Part shown: positions 47,150 through 55,071 of the stretch, piece after piece
Layout: the number at the start of each line of letters is the position of its first letter
Position numbering within the stretch: the stretch's first letter is position 1
Assembly: GCA_937864225.1 (NCBI GenBank)
Contig: CALMJK010000006.1
Span: 62,001-126,000 of the forward strand
Source of the DNA: an uncultured bacterium
Lineage (GTDB): Bacteria > Krumholzibacteriota > Krumholzibacteriia > LZORAL124-64-63
DNA length: 64,000 nt
Direction: 5' to 3'
Made by a program: the position numbers and the translations under genes
The notes under the pieces: model-generated
Told to the model about the DNA's origin: nothing
Seen by the model: only the letters and a program-made list of their open reading frames with translations
Databases searched by the model: none

Positions 47150-48136
47150 ATGACGCTGCTGCTGTCGCGCAAGGACGTGATGTCGGTGCTCACGATGAAG
47201 GACTGCCTCATGGCGGTCGAGGGCGCCTTCGCCGCCCTCGCGCGCGACCAGGCCATCATGCCGCAGCGCGCGGTCATCCGCGTGGCGCAGCACGGCGGTG
47301 TGTTTCTGGCGATGCCGGCCTGGGTCGGCGGCGACACAAACGCACTCGGACTCAAGGCCGTCACGGTGTACCCCCAGAATCCGGAAAAACACAACCTGCC
47401 GACGACGCTCGGCACGCTGATCCTGTGCGACCCGGCCACGGGCCGAGCCGCCGCCATCATGGACGCCGGCTACCTGACGGCCGTGCGGACCGGGGCGGCG
47501 AGCGGCGTCGCAACGAAGCATCTGGCTCGCGAGGACGCGCGGACCTGCGCCGTGTTCGGCGCCGGAGTCCAGGCGCGCATGCAGCTCGAGGCCGTGGCCG
47601 AGGTCCGGAGCCTGACCAAGGCCTGGGTTCTGGACACGGCGGTCAAGGCGCGAGATCGCTTCGCCGCCGAACTGAGCGACGCGTTGGGTCTCGAGGTCAT
47701 CCCCACCGACGATCCGGAAGCGGCCGTCCGCGCCGCGGACATCGTGGTGACGGCCACCAGCTCCGCGACGCCGGTCTTCGACGGTCGGTGGCTGAAGCCG
47801 GGGACCCACATCAACAACATCGGCTCGCATTCGCCCAACGCGCGCGAACTCGACACGGAAACCGTGAAGCGGTCCCGCTTCGTGGCCGACTTGAAGGAGG
47901 CGAACCTCGCCGAGGCGGGCGACATCCTCATCCCGATCAAAGAGGGCGCGGTGACCGCGGACCACATCTGCGCCAGTCTCGGCGAGATCGTGATCGGCGC
48001 GAAACCCGGACGACGCGACCCGGACGAGATCACGGTCTTCAAGTCGTGCGGCTTGGCCGTCCAGGACGTCGCCACGGCGCTGGCCGTCTACCGAGCCGCG
48101 CGGCAGCGGGGGATCGGCATCGAAGTCGAACTCTGA
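47150..48136 (+). CDS. Ornithine cyclodeaminase / mu-crystallin family dehydrogenase
   Basis: A 328-residue NAD(P)-dependent enzyme. The Rossmann motif is CAVFGAGVQARMQLEAVAEV (~130). N-terminal residues typical of the family are MPQRAVIR and LGLKAVTVYPQNPEKHNLPT, and C-terminal FKSCGLAVQDVATA. Members include ornithine cyclodeaminase, alanine dehydrogenase and ketimine reductase; residues seen do not separate these. ATG 47150 has GGGAGGG upstream; a GTG at 47147 is possible. The preceding ridA gene suggests that an imine or enamine intermediate is formed. Confidence 0.88.
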   Translation: MTLLLSRKDVMSVLTMKDCLMAVEGAFAALARDQAIMPQRAVIRVAQHGGVFLAMPAWVGGDTNALGLKAVTVYPQNPEKHNLPTTLGTLILCDPATGRAAAIMDAGYLTAVRTGAASGVATKHLAREDARTCAVFGAGVQARMQLEAVAEVRSLTKAWVLDTAVKARDRFAAELSDALGLEVIPTDDPEAAVRAADIVVTATSSATPVFDGRWLKPGTHINNIGSHSPNARELDTETVKRSRFVADLKEANLAEAGDILIPIKEGAVTADHICASLGEIVIGAKPGRRDPDEITVFKSCGLAVQDVATALAVYRAARQRGIGIEVEL

Positions 48137-48144
48137 TCGGCGTT

Positions 48145-50217
48145 CTAGCCGAGCGTCTTCCAGAGATAGGCGAATTCCAGCGCCTTGATGTGCGCGCGCT
48201 GTTTGTTCGTCGAGCCGGAGCCGTGCCCGCCCTCGATGTTCTCGAAGTAATAGACGGGGTGTTTCATCTCGCGCATCCTGGCCACCATCTTGCGCGCGTG
48301 CCCCGGGTGCACGCGATCGTCGCGCGTCGTCGTCCAGATGAAGACCTTCGGGTACTTCGCGTCTTTGCGCAGGAGATGATACGGCGACCAGGCGCGGATG
48401 AACTCCCAGTCCGACGGCGTGTCCGGATCACCGTATTCCGCCATCCAACTCGCGCCGGCGAGCAGCTTGTTGAAGCGCCGCATGTCGAGCAGGGGCACCT
48501 GGCAGACGACGGCCCCGAACAGATCGGGGCGGAGCGTGAAAGCTCCGCCGACGAGCAGCCCGCCCTGCGATCCGCCCATGATGCCGAGATGCCGCGGCGA
48601 GGTCACGCCGCGCGCGACCAGATCCTCGGCCACCGCGATGAAGTCCTCGAACGACTTGATGCGGTTCTCCCGCTGGGCGCACTGGTGCCAGCGCGGACCG
48701 AATTCGCCGCCGCCGCGGATGTTGGCCAGCGCGAACGCGCCGCCTCGCTCCAACCAGCCCGCGCCCACGGCCGGGGAATAGCCCGGCTCCTGCGAGACCT
48801 CGAAGCCGCCGTAGCCGTACAGCAGCGTCGGCCGAGCGCCGTCGGGCGTGAAATCCTTGGCGGTCACCAGAAAGTAGGGGATCTTCGTGCCGTCCTTCGA
48901 AACGGCCTCGTGCTGCGCGACGTTCATGCCCGTCGCGTCGAAGAACGCCGGCAGGGACTTCAGCCCTTCGAGCCGCCCGTTTTCGACGAGATAGAGAGAG
49001 TCGGGCGTCAGAAAGTCCTCGTAGAGGATGTAAGATTCCGCCGCGTGCGGCGACGTGGCAGCGATGCTGACGCTGCCGATGCCCGGCAGGGGGACCTCCG
49101 CGCGCTCCCAGCCGGCGGCCGCGGGCGTCAGGCGGTAGAGCCGCGAGCGGACGTTGTCGAGGGTCGTGAGCAGCACGCAGTCGCGGGTCGTCCCGACGGC
49201 GCTCAACGCCACGCGCTCTGACGGTTCGAACAGCACCGTGAAATCGGAGCGCCCCTGCAGCAGGTCGTCGACGCCTGCCGCGTAGAGCCCTCCCTGGACC
49301 CACGTCCGCCCGCCGGTCGTCCAGTCGGTGCGCAGCGAGAACAGCACCCGGTCGTTGAAGATGCCCTGGAACTCCGCGTCGAGCGGCAGCGGCAGGCGCA
49401 CGAGGCGGTCGCCGACCCCCAGCAGCAATTCGGCCTGGAAGAACGCCGGGCTGCGGTAGATCAGATGGTAGACACGATCGATTGTCTCGACGGTGGCCAA
49501 GTAGACGCTCACGTCCGTGGGGTCGGCGGCGAAGATCGTGCGCGCCTCGGACAGGGGCGTGCCGCGCCGCCACTCCTTGACGAGCCGCGGATATCCGGAC
49601 GTCGTGAGCGAGCCCTCGCCGAAATCCGTCGCGACCCAGAGCGTGCTGGCGTCTTTCCACGCCACGCGGCTCTTCGCCACCGGCAGCCGGAAGCCGTTCG
49701 GCACGAACGACTTCGCGCTCAGGTCGAACTCCCGCAATTCCACGGCGTCGCTGCCGCCCGGCGACAACTTGACCAGACAGAGACGATTGTCCGGAGCCAG
49801 GATCTCGCGGCCCTTGTAGACCCACGGCTGCCCCTCGGCCCGGGCCAGGGCGTCGATGTCGAGCACGGTCTCCCAAGCGGGGTCTGCGGTGCGGAAAGAG
49901 GCGGGCGTCGTGCGGCGCAGGATGCCGCGCTCGTGCTGCGGATCCTGCCAGAAATTGTAGAGCCAAGGGCCTTCCTGAATCGGCGTCGGGATGCGATCCC
50001 GGGAGTCGAAGATCCCCAGGCAGCGCTCGTAGAGAGGCTTGTACGCCGGCACCGCCTCGAGTTCCTCGAGGGTCTGCCGATTATGCTGCTTGACCCAGTC
50101 GAGGGCCTTCCGGCCCTGGATGTCCTCGAGCCAGAGATAGGGGTCGTCGTCCTGGGCGACCGAGGCCAAAGGGGTCAGCAGGGACAGGATGACGGCGGCG
50201 CAGGCGAACCGAAGCAT
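48145..50217 (-). CDS. Prolyl oligopeptidase family serine peptidase (S9A), exported
   Basis: A 690-residue protein: signal peptide (1-21), N-terminal part (DDDPYLWLEDIQGRKALDWV), beta-propeller (~75-415) and alpha/beta hydrolase domain (~420-690). The catalytic triad is intact: Ser550 in GGSQGGLL, Asp633/634 in TTRDDRVHPGH and His665 in EGGHGSGS. It cleaves short peptides, typically after Pro, and should act in the periplasm. GGAGG lies 9 bases before ATG 50217. It may take part in peptide recycling; a link to lanthipeptide processing is speculative. Confidence 0.93.
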   Translation of the reverse strand: MLRFACAAVILSLLTPLASVAQDDDPYLWLEDIQGRKALDWVKQHNRQTLEELEAVPAYKPLYERCLGIFDSRDRIPTPIQEGPWLYNFWQDPQHERGILRRTTPASFRTADPAWETVLDIDALARAEGQPWVYKGREILAPDNRLCLVKLSPGGSDAVELREFDLSAKSFVPNGFRLPVAKSRVAWKDASTLWVATDFGEGSLTTSGYPRLVKEWRRGTPLSEARTIFAADPTDVSVYLATVETIDRVYHLIYRSPAFFQAELLLGVGDRLVRLPLPLDAEFQGIFNDRVLFSLRTDWTTGGRTWVQGGLYAAGVDDLLQGRSDFTVLFEPSERVALSAVGTTRDCVLLTTLDNVRSRLYRLTPAAAGWERAEVPLPGIGSVSIAATSPHAAESYILYEDFLTPDSLYLVENGRLEGLKSLPAFFDATGMNVAQHEAVSKDGTKIPYFLVTAKDFTPDGARPTLLYGYGGFEVSQEPGYSPAVGAGWLERGGAFALANIRGGGEFGPRWHQCAQRENRIKSFEDFIAVAEDLVARGVTSPRHLGIMGGSQGGLLVGGAFTLRPDLFGAVVCQVPLLDMRRFNKLLAGASWMAEYGDPDTPSDWEFIRAWSPYHLLRKDAKYPKVFIWTTTRDDRVHPGHARKMVARMREMKHPVYYFENIEGGHGSGSTNKQRAHIKALEFAYLWKTLG

Positions 50218-50357
50218 GGGGTCGGACCTCCGAGAGGAAGGTTGTGACTGGCAGCGGGCGCCCGAAGGCGCAGGCTGGTTTCCTACGCATCGCGGCACCC
50301 AGAGTTGCCGAGCGCGACGCCGCGGCCGGCCTTGTCGTTTGGCCACGCCTGGGCGCC

Positions 50358-52250
50358 TCAGCGCAGCAGCACGGTGCGATGGGCGGCGTCCATCTCCGCC
50401 AGCAGGAGCGCCCGCAACGCCGGCCACTCGGCGGGCTCGTAGCGCGCCTTCGCCAGGCGGATGGCGCGGCGGATCGTGATTCTGGCTTCGCGTCGCTCGA
50501 CCCTCAGGTCGAAGGCGCCGGCGGCGTTCGCCAGCGAGAATTCCGCGGGCAGGCGCGCGATCTCCAAGTCGCCGGGCGCCACGGACACGCTCACCACCTG
50601 TTCGAGCGCGCCCGGCAACCTCACGACAGAGCCGCGGACGGAATCCGTGACGCGCACGTCACGCGGCAGCACCTCGGCCAAGCCGCCGGCCGGCGCTCCG
50701 ATGACGACCGCGACCCGGCCGAGGGAGTCGCGCGCCGCCGGGATCGTTCGTGTCTTGAAGCTGAGCGCGATCCCCGCGGGGCTCCACTTCTGCGGGCTGT
50801 AGGCCTCGGCGGCGAGTCCGGCGACGATCCCGCCGAGGGCGCGCTCGAGCTGCTTGCGGGTCTCCTCCGCTTCCGTGCCCGAGGTGCCGCGCGGGCAGAA
50901 GGCGCCGTCCATCTCGTACCAGCCCTCCCCGCCCCAGCCCTTTTCCGGCGCGTCCCACGCGAGATCCAGCGACACCGACGCGCGCGACGCGGCGCGACCG
51001 CCGACTGGCCACGCGCCAGGCTCGGCATCCGTCCCGATCCGCCACACCAGACGCCCGACCAAGGCGTCCCCGCCCGTGCACATGGCCGCCATGCCGGCGT
51101 CCCAGTACGCGGCCACGCCATCGCCGGCGAACCACAGTCCGGGCGAGCCAAACCGGGCCAGCGTCGCGACACCCGTCGCGCACTCGCCGGGCGCACGCGC
51201 GACGAAGGCGGGCGTCGCCGTGAAACCCGCCTCCCTCAGCAGGGCCGCCGCCAACACCGCGAGATCCAGGTCGGCTCCGTAGGCGGTGTCGAAGACGCGG
51301 GCCGCCGACCGGGGGCGGGCCCAGAAGTAGGCGGGTTCGTAGACGACGCGCCGCTGCGCGCGCCGCGTGAAGTCCAGGATGCGGCGGGCCTTCTCGATCG
51401 CGGACGGCGCGCCGTCGAGCAGACTCGCCAGACTGTCTCGCAGAGCGGCGTCGAGCTTGGCTCCTTCATCGTACGCGCCGCGCAGCGCGTCGCCCAGGCT
51501 GGTCCACCCGTCGAAGGTGGACCATTGCACGCGCGCGAGATCAGCGCCGGGATCCGCCGTCGCGGGCAGCGGTCGCGGCTCCACTCGTTGCAGCGTCCAG
51601 GTCAGGGCGTTGCCCTCGCGCGCCGGCTCCGGCACCCCGGCGGCGCTCCAGGTGCGCAGCCGCGCGGCAGTCGGCGCCGACAGGACGAGCCGGGCCGTCA
51701 ACGTGGGGACCGTTTGCGCGAACACCCATTCCCCTTCGACGCCGGGGCGCGGCGGCGCCTGGTCCTCGATCGCGTACGCGCACTCGAGCACGCACGGGAT
51801 CTCGACGCCGTCGTGCAGCAGCATGGTCTCGCGGATGCCGCTGTAATCAGGCGCGTGCCGCAGGGCGTGCGGCGTGGTCTCGACGACGGCGGTCGGACGG
51901 GCATCGATCCACCGGCCGTCGCGCCAGACGCGCAAGGTCTTCACCGCGAACGTCTGGCGGTCGCTGTCCCAGGGGAGGCGCAGGTCGGCGAAGAGGTCGA
52001 CGGCGTGGTCGCTGCCGATCCACACGAGGCGGTGGCGTTCCTGGCGAAGGCGCCCGTCCTCGAGCAACGTGAAACGGGCCTCTTCGAGCAACAGGACGGC
52101 GTCCTCGGCGGACAGGTCCCAGGCGCGGCCGGCCTGCGCGATCAGATCGGCGACGTCCACGGCGTCTGCGCGGGCCGTGACTTGCCCGACGGCTTGGCCC
52201 GCGGCGGTCAACAGCGCCAGCAGCATGACGGACAGAAGCGGGCGCGCCAT
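50358..52250 (-). CDS. DUF3857 / degenerate transglutaminase-like exported protein
   Basis: A 630-residue protein with a signal peptide (~1-23). An N-terminal DUF3857-like region (~50-225) is followed by a transglutaminase-fold segment (~275-380). Where the partner protein has GVCKD, this one has YGADLDLA, so the catalytic Cys is replaced by Asp327, and a clear His/Asp pair is not seen. It is therefore probably a non-enzymatic binding version. Its ATG overlaps the stop of the intact paralogue by one base (TGATG). Periplasmic; role unknown. Confidence 0.8.
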   Translation of the reverse strand: MARPLLSVMLLALLTAAGQAVGQVTARADAVDVADLIAQAGRAWDLSAEDAVLLLEEARFTLLEDGRLRQERHRLVWIGSDHAVDLFADLRLPWDSDRQTFAVKTLRVWRDGRWIDARPTAVVETTPHALRHAPDYSGIRETMLLHDGVEIPCVLECAYAIEDQAPPRPGVEGEWVFAQTVPTLTARLVLSAPTAARLRTWSAAGVPEPAREGNALTWTLQRVEPRPLPATADPGADLARVQWSTFDGWTSLGDALRGAYDEGAKLDAALRDSLASLLDGAPSAIEKARRILDFTRRAQRRVVYEPAYFWARPRSAARVFDTAYGADLDLAVLAAALLREAGFTATPAFVARAPGECATGVATLARFGSPGLWFAGDGVAAYWDAGMAAMCTGGDALVGRLVWRIGTDAEPGAWPVGGRAASRASVSLDLAWDAPEKGWGGEGWYEMDGAFCPRGTSGTEAEETRKQLERALGGIVAGLAAEAYSPQKWSPAGIALSFKTRTIPAARDSLGRVAVVIGAPAGGLAEVLPRDVRVTDSVRGSVVRLPGALEQVVSVSVAPGDLEIARLPAEFSLANAAGAFDLRVERREARITIRRAIRLAKARYEPAEWPALRALLLAEMDAAHRTVLLR

Positions 52251-54331
52251 CACTTTCCTCCCTTGCCGAGGCGGATCGGGCGGGCGGCGAATTCGTCGAG
52301 CCCAGCGATGGCCTTGCGGAAGCCGGCATAGTGATCGGGCGGGATCTGGCGCCGTTTCACCTCGGCCAGCGCCGTGATGACCAGCGAGCCGTCCTTCTGC
52401 TCGACGCCTCCGGCGAAGGAGGCGAGGGTCTCGTCCACGGGCGGGCAGCTCGGCTGATCCGCGAGCCGCCATCCCCGGGGCAACCGGATCTCCTCGCGCA
52501 CGTCGAGCCGCTGCGTGTTGTAGAGCAGGATGTCGGTCTGGCGCGCCGGGGCCCAGTCCGTCGAACCCGCGCGGAAGAGGGCGCCGTGGTCCTTGACGAC
52601 GGCCAAGGCGGCCGGCCTCAGCTCGTACCCGTCGCCGACCGCCAGGGCATAGCGGGGCAGCTCGTAGGCGATCTCCACCCACATGTCGCCGGTGAAGTCG
52701 TCGGGCCGCCGGTACTGGACCGCGCCGATTTCCACGCGCTCGCAAGCGCGGCCGAGCAGCGCCGCGATCCCCGCGGCGAGCGATCGCTTGGGCGAGCCGT
52801 TGATGAGCCCGCGCAGCCGCCCGTCGAGGGCGCCGCCGGCCTCGAGGCGCAGGGTGCCGGCCAGCGTGCCGTCTTCGCGCAGCGCGGCCCGGTTGCGCAC
52901 GACGAGCGGGGATTCGTGCGGCGGGCTGTAGCGGATCTCCTGCAAGGCCGCTCCGTCGGGGTGGCCGATCACGTACTGCTGTTCATTCTCGAGCTTCGAC
53001 CAGATGTCGTTGGTGAACGGCACCCAGGTCGGATCGAGCATGACGAAGTCGCCCGGCGATTTCTCCCAGGCGACGACGCAATGGTTGAACTGGTCGGCCG
53101 GGATGTCCTCGATGCGGCTGCCGGCCATCGTCATCGCGGGGTACGCGTCCAAGCCCGCCGCGCGCAAAAGGGTCACGCTCATGGAGGCGATGTCCTTGCA
53201 CACGCCGCTGCGGTACTCGAACAGCACGTTGGAAGGGTGCAGCGTGAAACCCTCGCCCTCGCCCATCGTCTGCCCGCTGTAACGGATGTTCTGCGCCACC
53301 CAGTGGTTGAGGGCCTTGGCCACGCGCATGGGGTCGCTGCGCTCGGTGAGCCCCGCCTCGGCCAGCACCTGCTGGACATGCGCGCGGATGTCGTGGGTGA
53401 CCTCGAACTGGCCGCGGTTCACGTCGAAGAACCACTTCGACTTGGCCTGCCAGCTCGGGGCGGTCGAGAGGACAACCTTCGGCGCCAGATCCTGCTCTCC
53501 CGGCTGTCGCGGCTCGTCGGGCAGGGCGGGCACGTTCTCGACCCACCAGGTGTGCGTCGTCGTGCTGTCGGTGTACTCCGTGCCGCTCCAGACGGCCCCG
53601 TTGTACTCGCGGCTGATCAGCCGCTTCGAGGCGGGCAGCACGAGCGAATAGCGCTTTTCCACGATCGGCGCGTCCGCCTGCATGACGACGATGTCGAAGT
53701 ACTCGCCGGGCATGGGCGGGACGTACCGGTCGTCGTCGGCCGCGCGGATCGTCTGCCGCGCGTCGCGCAACGGCAGCGTCTCCGCCTCGTCGTCGGCGAG
53801 CAGCGCGTAGTTGTAGCCCTTACGCATGGCTACCACCTCGACGCCGTCGCCCACCCGCAGCCGCGGCAACTGCAGCACCTTGACGCGATCCTGCCAGTAG
53901 ATCGCGGCCTGCGGCGCGGGCAGGTCCAGCACCCGCGACACGTCGACGGGGATGCGCGACCCGTCACGCACGACGTTCACCTCGGCGACCTCCACGAAGC
54001 TGCTGCGGGGGTCGTAGGGCCATTCGAGCACCGAGCCGTCGCGGACGCCCTCGGCGGTGAGGATCTTCGTGAGCGTGTAGAGATCGACGTATGTGACGCC
54101 GTTTTCCTGGACGCGGTTGACCGCGACATCGAGCACGATCACGCGCTGGGCGCCGGGGTGGTCTTTGACAGTGCCCGCGTCCGCCAGCCGCGTGAAGGCT
54201 GTCGGCGGCGGCGGCTCACCTGGCGGCGCCGGTCGGTCGCGCTCGAGTTGCGCGCTCGCGGCGGCAGCGGTCAGGGCAGAGATCAGCACCATCTTGAGGA
54301 AGAAGCGGGCGGCGGCGGTTCGTTTCGGCAC
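52250..54331 (-). CDS. DUF3857 and transglutaminase-domain exported protein
   Basis: A 693-residue protein starting with GTG 54331 (AGGAG 6 bases upstream) and a signal peptide (~10-28). DUF3857 domain ~60-285; transglutaminase-like core ~310-440. The Cys-His-Asp triad is complete: Cys378 in GVCKDIA, His417 in FNHCVVAW, Asp433 in MLDPTW. Such proteins occur widely in Bacteroidota-like genomes in the periplasm, and may cross-link or hydrolyse amide bonds; substrates are unknown. A C-terminal beta domain (~485-670) follows. It is paired with an inactive paralogue, as often seen for this family. Confidence 0.88.
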   Translation of the reverse strand: MPKRTAAARFFLKMVLISALTAAAASAQLERDRPAPPGEPPPPTAFTRLADAGTVKDHPGAQRVIVLDVAVNRVQENGVTYVDLYTLTKILTAEGVRDGSVLEWPYDPRSSFVEVAEVNVVRDGSRIPVDVSRVLDLPAPQAAIYWQDRVKVLQLPRLRVGDGVEVVAMRKGYNYALLADDEAETLPLRDARQTIRAADDDRYVPPMPGEYFDIVVMQADAPIVEKRYSLVLPASKRLISREYNGAVWSGTEYTDSTTTHTWWVENVPALPDEPRQPGEQDLAPKVVLSTAPSWQAKSKWFFDVNRGQFEVTHDIRAHVQQVLAEAGLTERSDPMRVAKALNHWVAQNIRYSGQTMGEGEGFTLHPSNVLFEYRSGVCKDIASMSVTLLRAAGLDAYPAMTMAGSRIEDIPADQFNHCVVAWEKSPGDFVMLDPTWVPFTNDIWSKLENEQQYVIGHPDGAALQEIRYSPPHESPLVVRNRAALREDGTLAGTLRLEAGGALDGRLRGLINGSPKRSLAAGIAALLGRACERVEIGAVQYRRPDDFTGDMWVEIAYELPRYALAVGDGYELRPAALAVVKDHGALFRAGSTDWAPARQTDILLYNTQRLDVREEIRLPRGWRLADQPSCPPVDETLASFAGGVEQKDGSLVITALAEVKRRQIPPDHYAGFRKAIAGLDEFAARPIRLGKGGK

Positions 54332-54479
54332 GGCAGGCTCCTAGGGGAGGGGGAACCCTTGGCGCGGACAAATTTAACGTCTGAGTGAATGGCGACCAAC
54401 AATATCTCAACCCGGACTTTGCTTGCCCCGAATTCTGGGCGCCCGCGGGCGGCCGGCTATCTCCTAGCGCGGCGCAGGG

Positions 54480-54509
54480 TTGATATGGGCTTGGCCGGGG
54501 CCATATACT
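54480..54509 (+). promoter_or_regulatory. Promoter of lanthipeptide precursors 4 and 5
   Basis: TTGATA (54480-54485), 18-base spacer, TATACT (54504-54509), then CAATG. The CTCAA at and after the -10 box is shared with the promoters of precursors 1 and 3, 42-47 kb away. The ATG of precursor 4 lies 100 bases downstream. The gap 54332-54609 has no other recognised element. Confidence 0.6.
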
Positions 54510-54609
54510 CAATGTTTCCCATCGCGCATCTTTCCGCTGGGCTCGAGCCACGAGCCGGCGCGGAGGCCAGGGTGTCGCGGGATGGGGCACTCATTCGCGG
54601 AGGTTTTTC

Positions 54610-54765
54610 ATGAAAAAGATCGCGCTCAGCAAAGAGACGGTACGCAGTCTGGAAAGCAGCGCCATGAGCGCCGTCGTTGGCGGTGCTAGCGCGGGGTTGC
54701 CGTGTGATCTCACGGGGCTTCTCAAGTGTTGCACGGTCATCAAGTGCCCGAACGGCGGGGCCTGA
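54610..54765 (+). CDS. Class I lanthipeptide precursor 4 (locus B)
   Basis: A 51-residue peptide; GCGGAGGT stands ~7 bases before the ATG. Leader 1-25 (MKKIALSKETVRSL...AVVGG) is almost identical to that of precursor 5. The 26-residue core has four Cys (32, 40, 41, 46), Ser27, Thr35 and Thr42, and ends in a Gly-rich tail (PNGGA). LTGLLKCC (34-41) gives a Thr-Gly...Cys ring like the T-x-G-x-x-C of locus A. There are four Cys but only three Ser/Thr in the core, so one thiol may stay free or form a disulfide. It is 80 bases upstream of precursor 5. Confidence 0.87.
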   Translation: MKKIALSKETVRSLESSAMSAVVGGASAGLPCDLTGLLKCCTVIKCPNGGA

Positions 54766-54777
54766 TGATCTGACGGG

Positions 54778-54834
54778 CCCGCCTGGCCCCAGGGGGCGGG
54801 ATCCCGAAAATTCAACGGGTGTGTTTTCGTCGGG
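54778..54834 (+). promoter_or_regulatory. Two hairpins between precursors 4 and 5
   Basis: Hairpin 1: CCCGCCTGG / CCAGG-GGG-CGGG (54778-54800). Hairpin 2: CCCGAAAA / TTTTCG-TC-GGG (54803-54834), just before the RBS of precursor 5. Neither has a U-tract. They may stabilise the precursor 4 message or tune the ratio of the two peptides; this is inference. Confidence 0.35.
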
Positions 54835-54845
54835 GAGGATTTCCC

Positions 54846-55016
54846 ATGAAGAAGATCGCGCTCAGCAAGGAAACGGTGCGCACGTTGGACGATCCCAGCA
54901 TGGGAGCGGTGCTCGGCGGCGTCAATCGCGTCAACAGAACGCGCACGGATTGCTACACGAACCGCTTCTGCTACGACACGACCATGCTGTGCCCGGCGCA
55001 GTGCGTCACCATCTGA
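54846..55016 (+). CDS. Class I lanthipeptide precursor 5 (locus B)
   Basis: A 56-residue peptide with GGGGAGGA upstream of the ATG. The leader (MKKIALSKETVRTL...AVLGG, 1-25) is nearly that of precursor 4, but the core is different: 31 residues with four Cys (36, 42, 49, 53) and Thr 32, 34, 38, 45, 46 and 55. Cys and Thr alternate, as needed for overlapping rings. The N-terminal part of the core is basic (NRVNRTRTD). The last gene of the two-precursor unit, it is closed by a strong terminator. Confidence 0.87.
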   Translation: MKKIALSKETVRTLDDPSMGAVLGGVNRVNRTRTDCYTNRFCYDTTMLCPAQCVTI

Positions 55017-55037
55017 CGCTGGCAATCGCCTGAATCG

Positions 55038-55071
55038 CTGCCTGCCCGCTTCCGGCGGGCAGGCAGTTTTT
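55038..55071 (+). terminator. Intrinsic terminator between precursor 5 and lanB
   Basis: CTGCCTGCCCGC, loop TTCCG, GCGGGCAGGCAG (55038-55066): a perfect 12-bp stem followed by TTTTTC. It ends the precursor transcript; the lanB stop codon (55071-55073) begins at its right edge. Confidence 0.88.

Noticed and set aside
46075-49221. 1048-codon plus-strand open frame across ridA, the OCD-family gene and the peptidase gene
   Set aside because: It runs out of frame through three well-supported genes on both strands and has no RBS or recognisable domain.
52331-54388. 685-codon plus-strand open frame
   Set aside because: It is antisense to the transglutaminase-domain gene, which has an intact catalytic triad.
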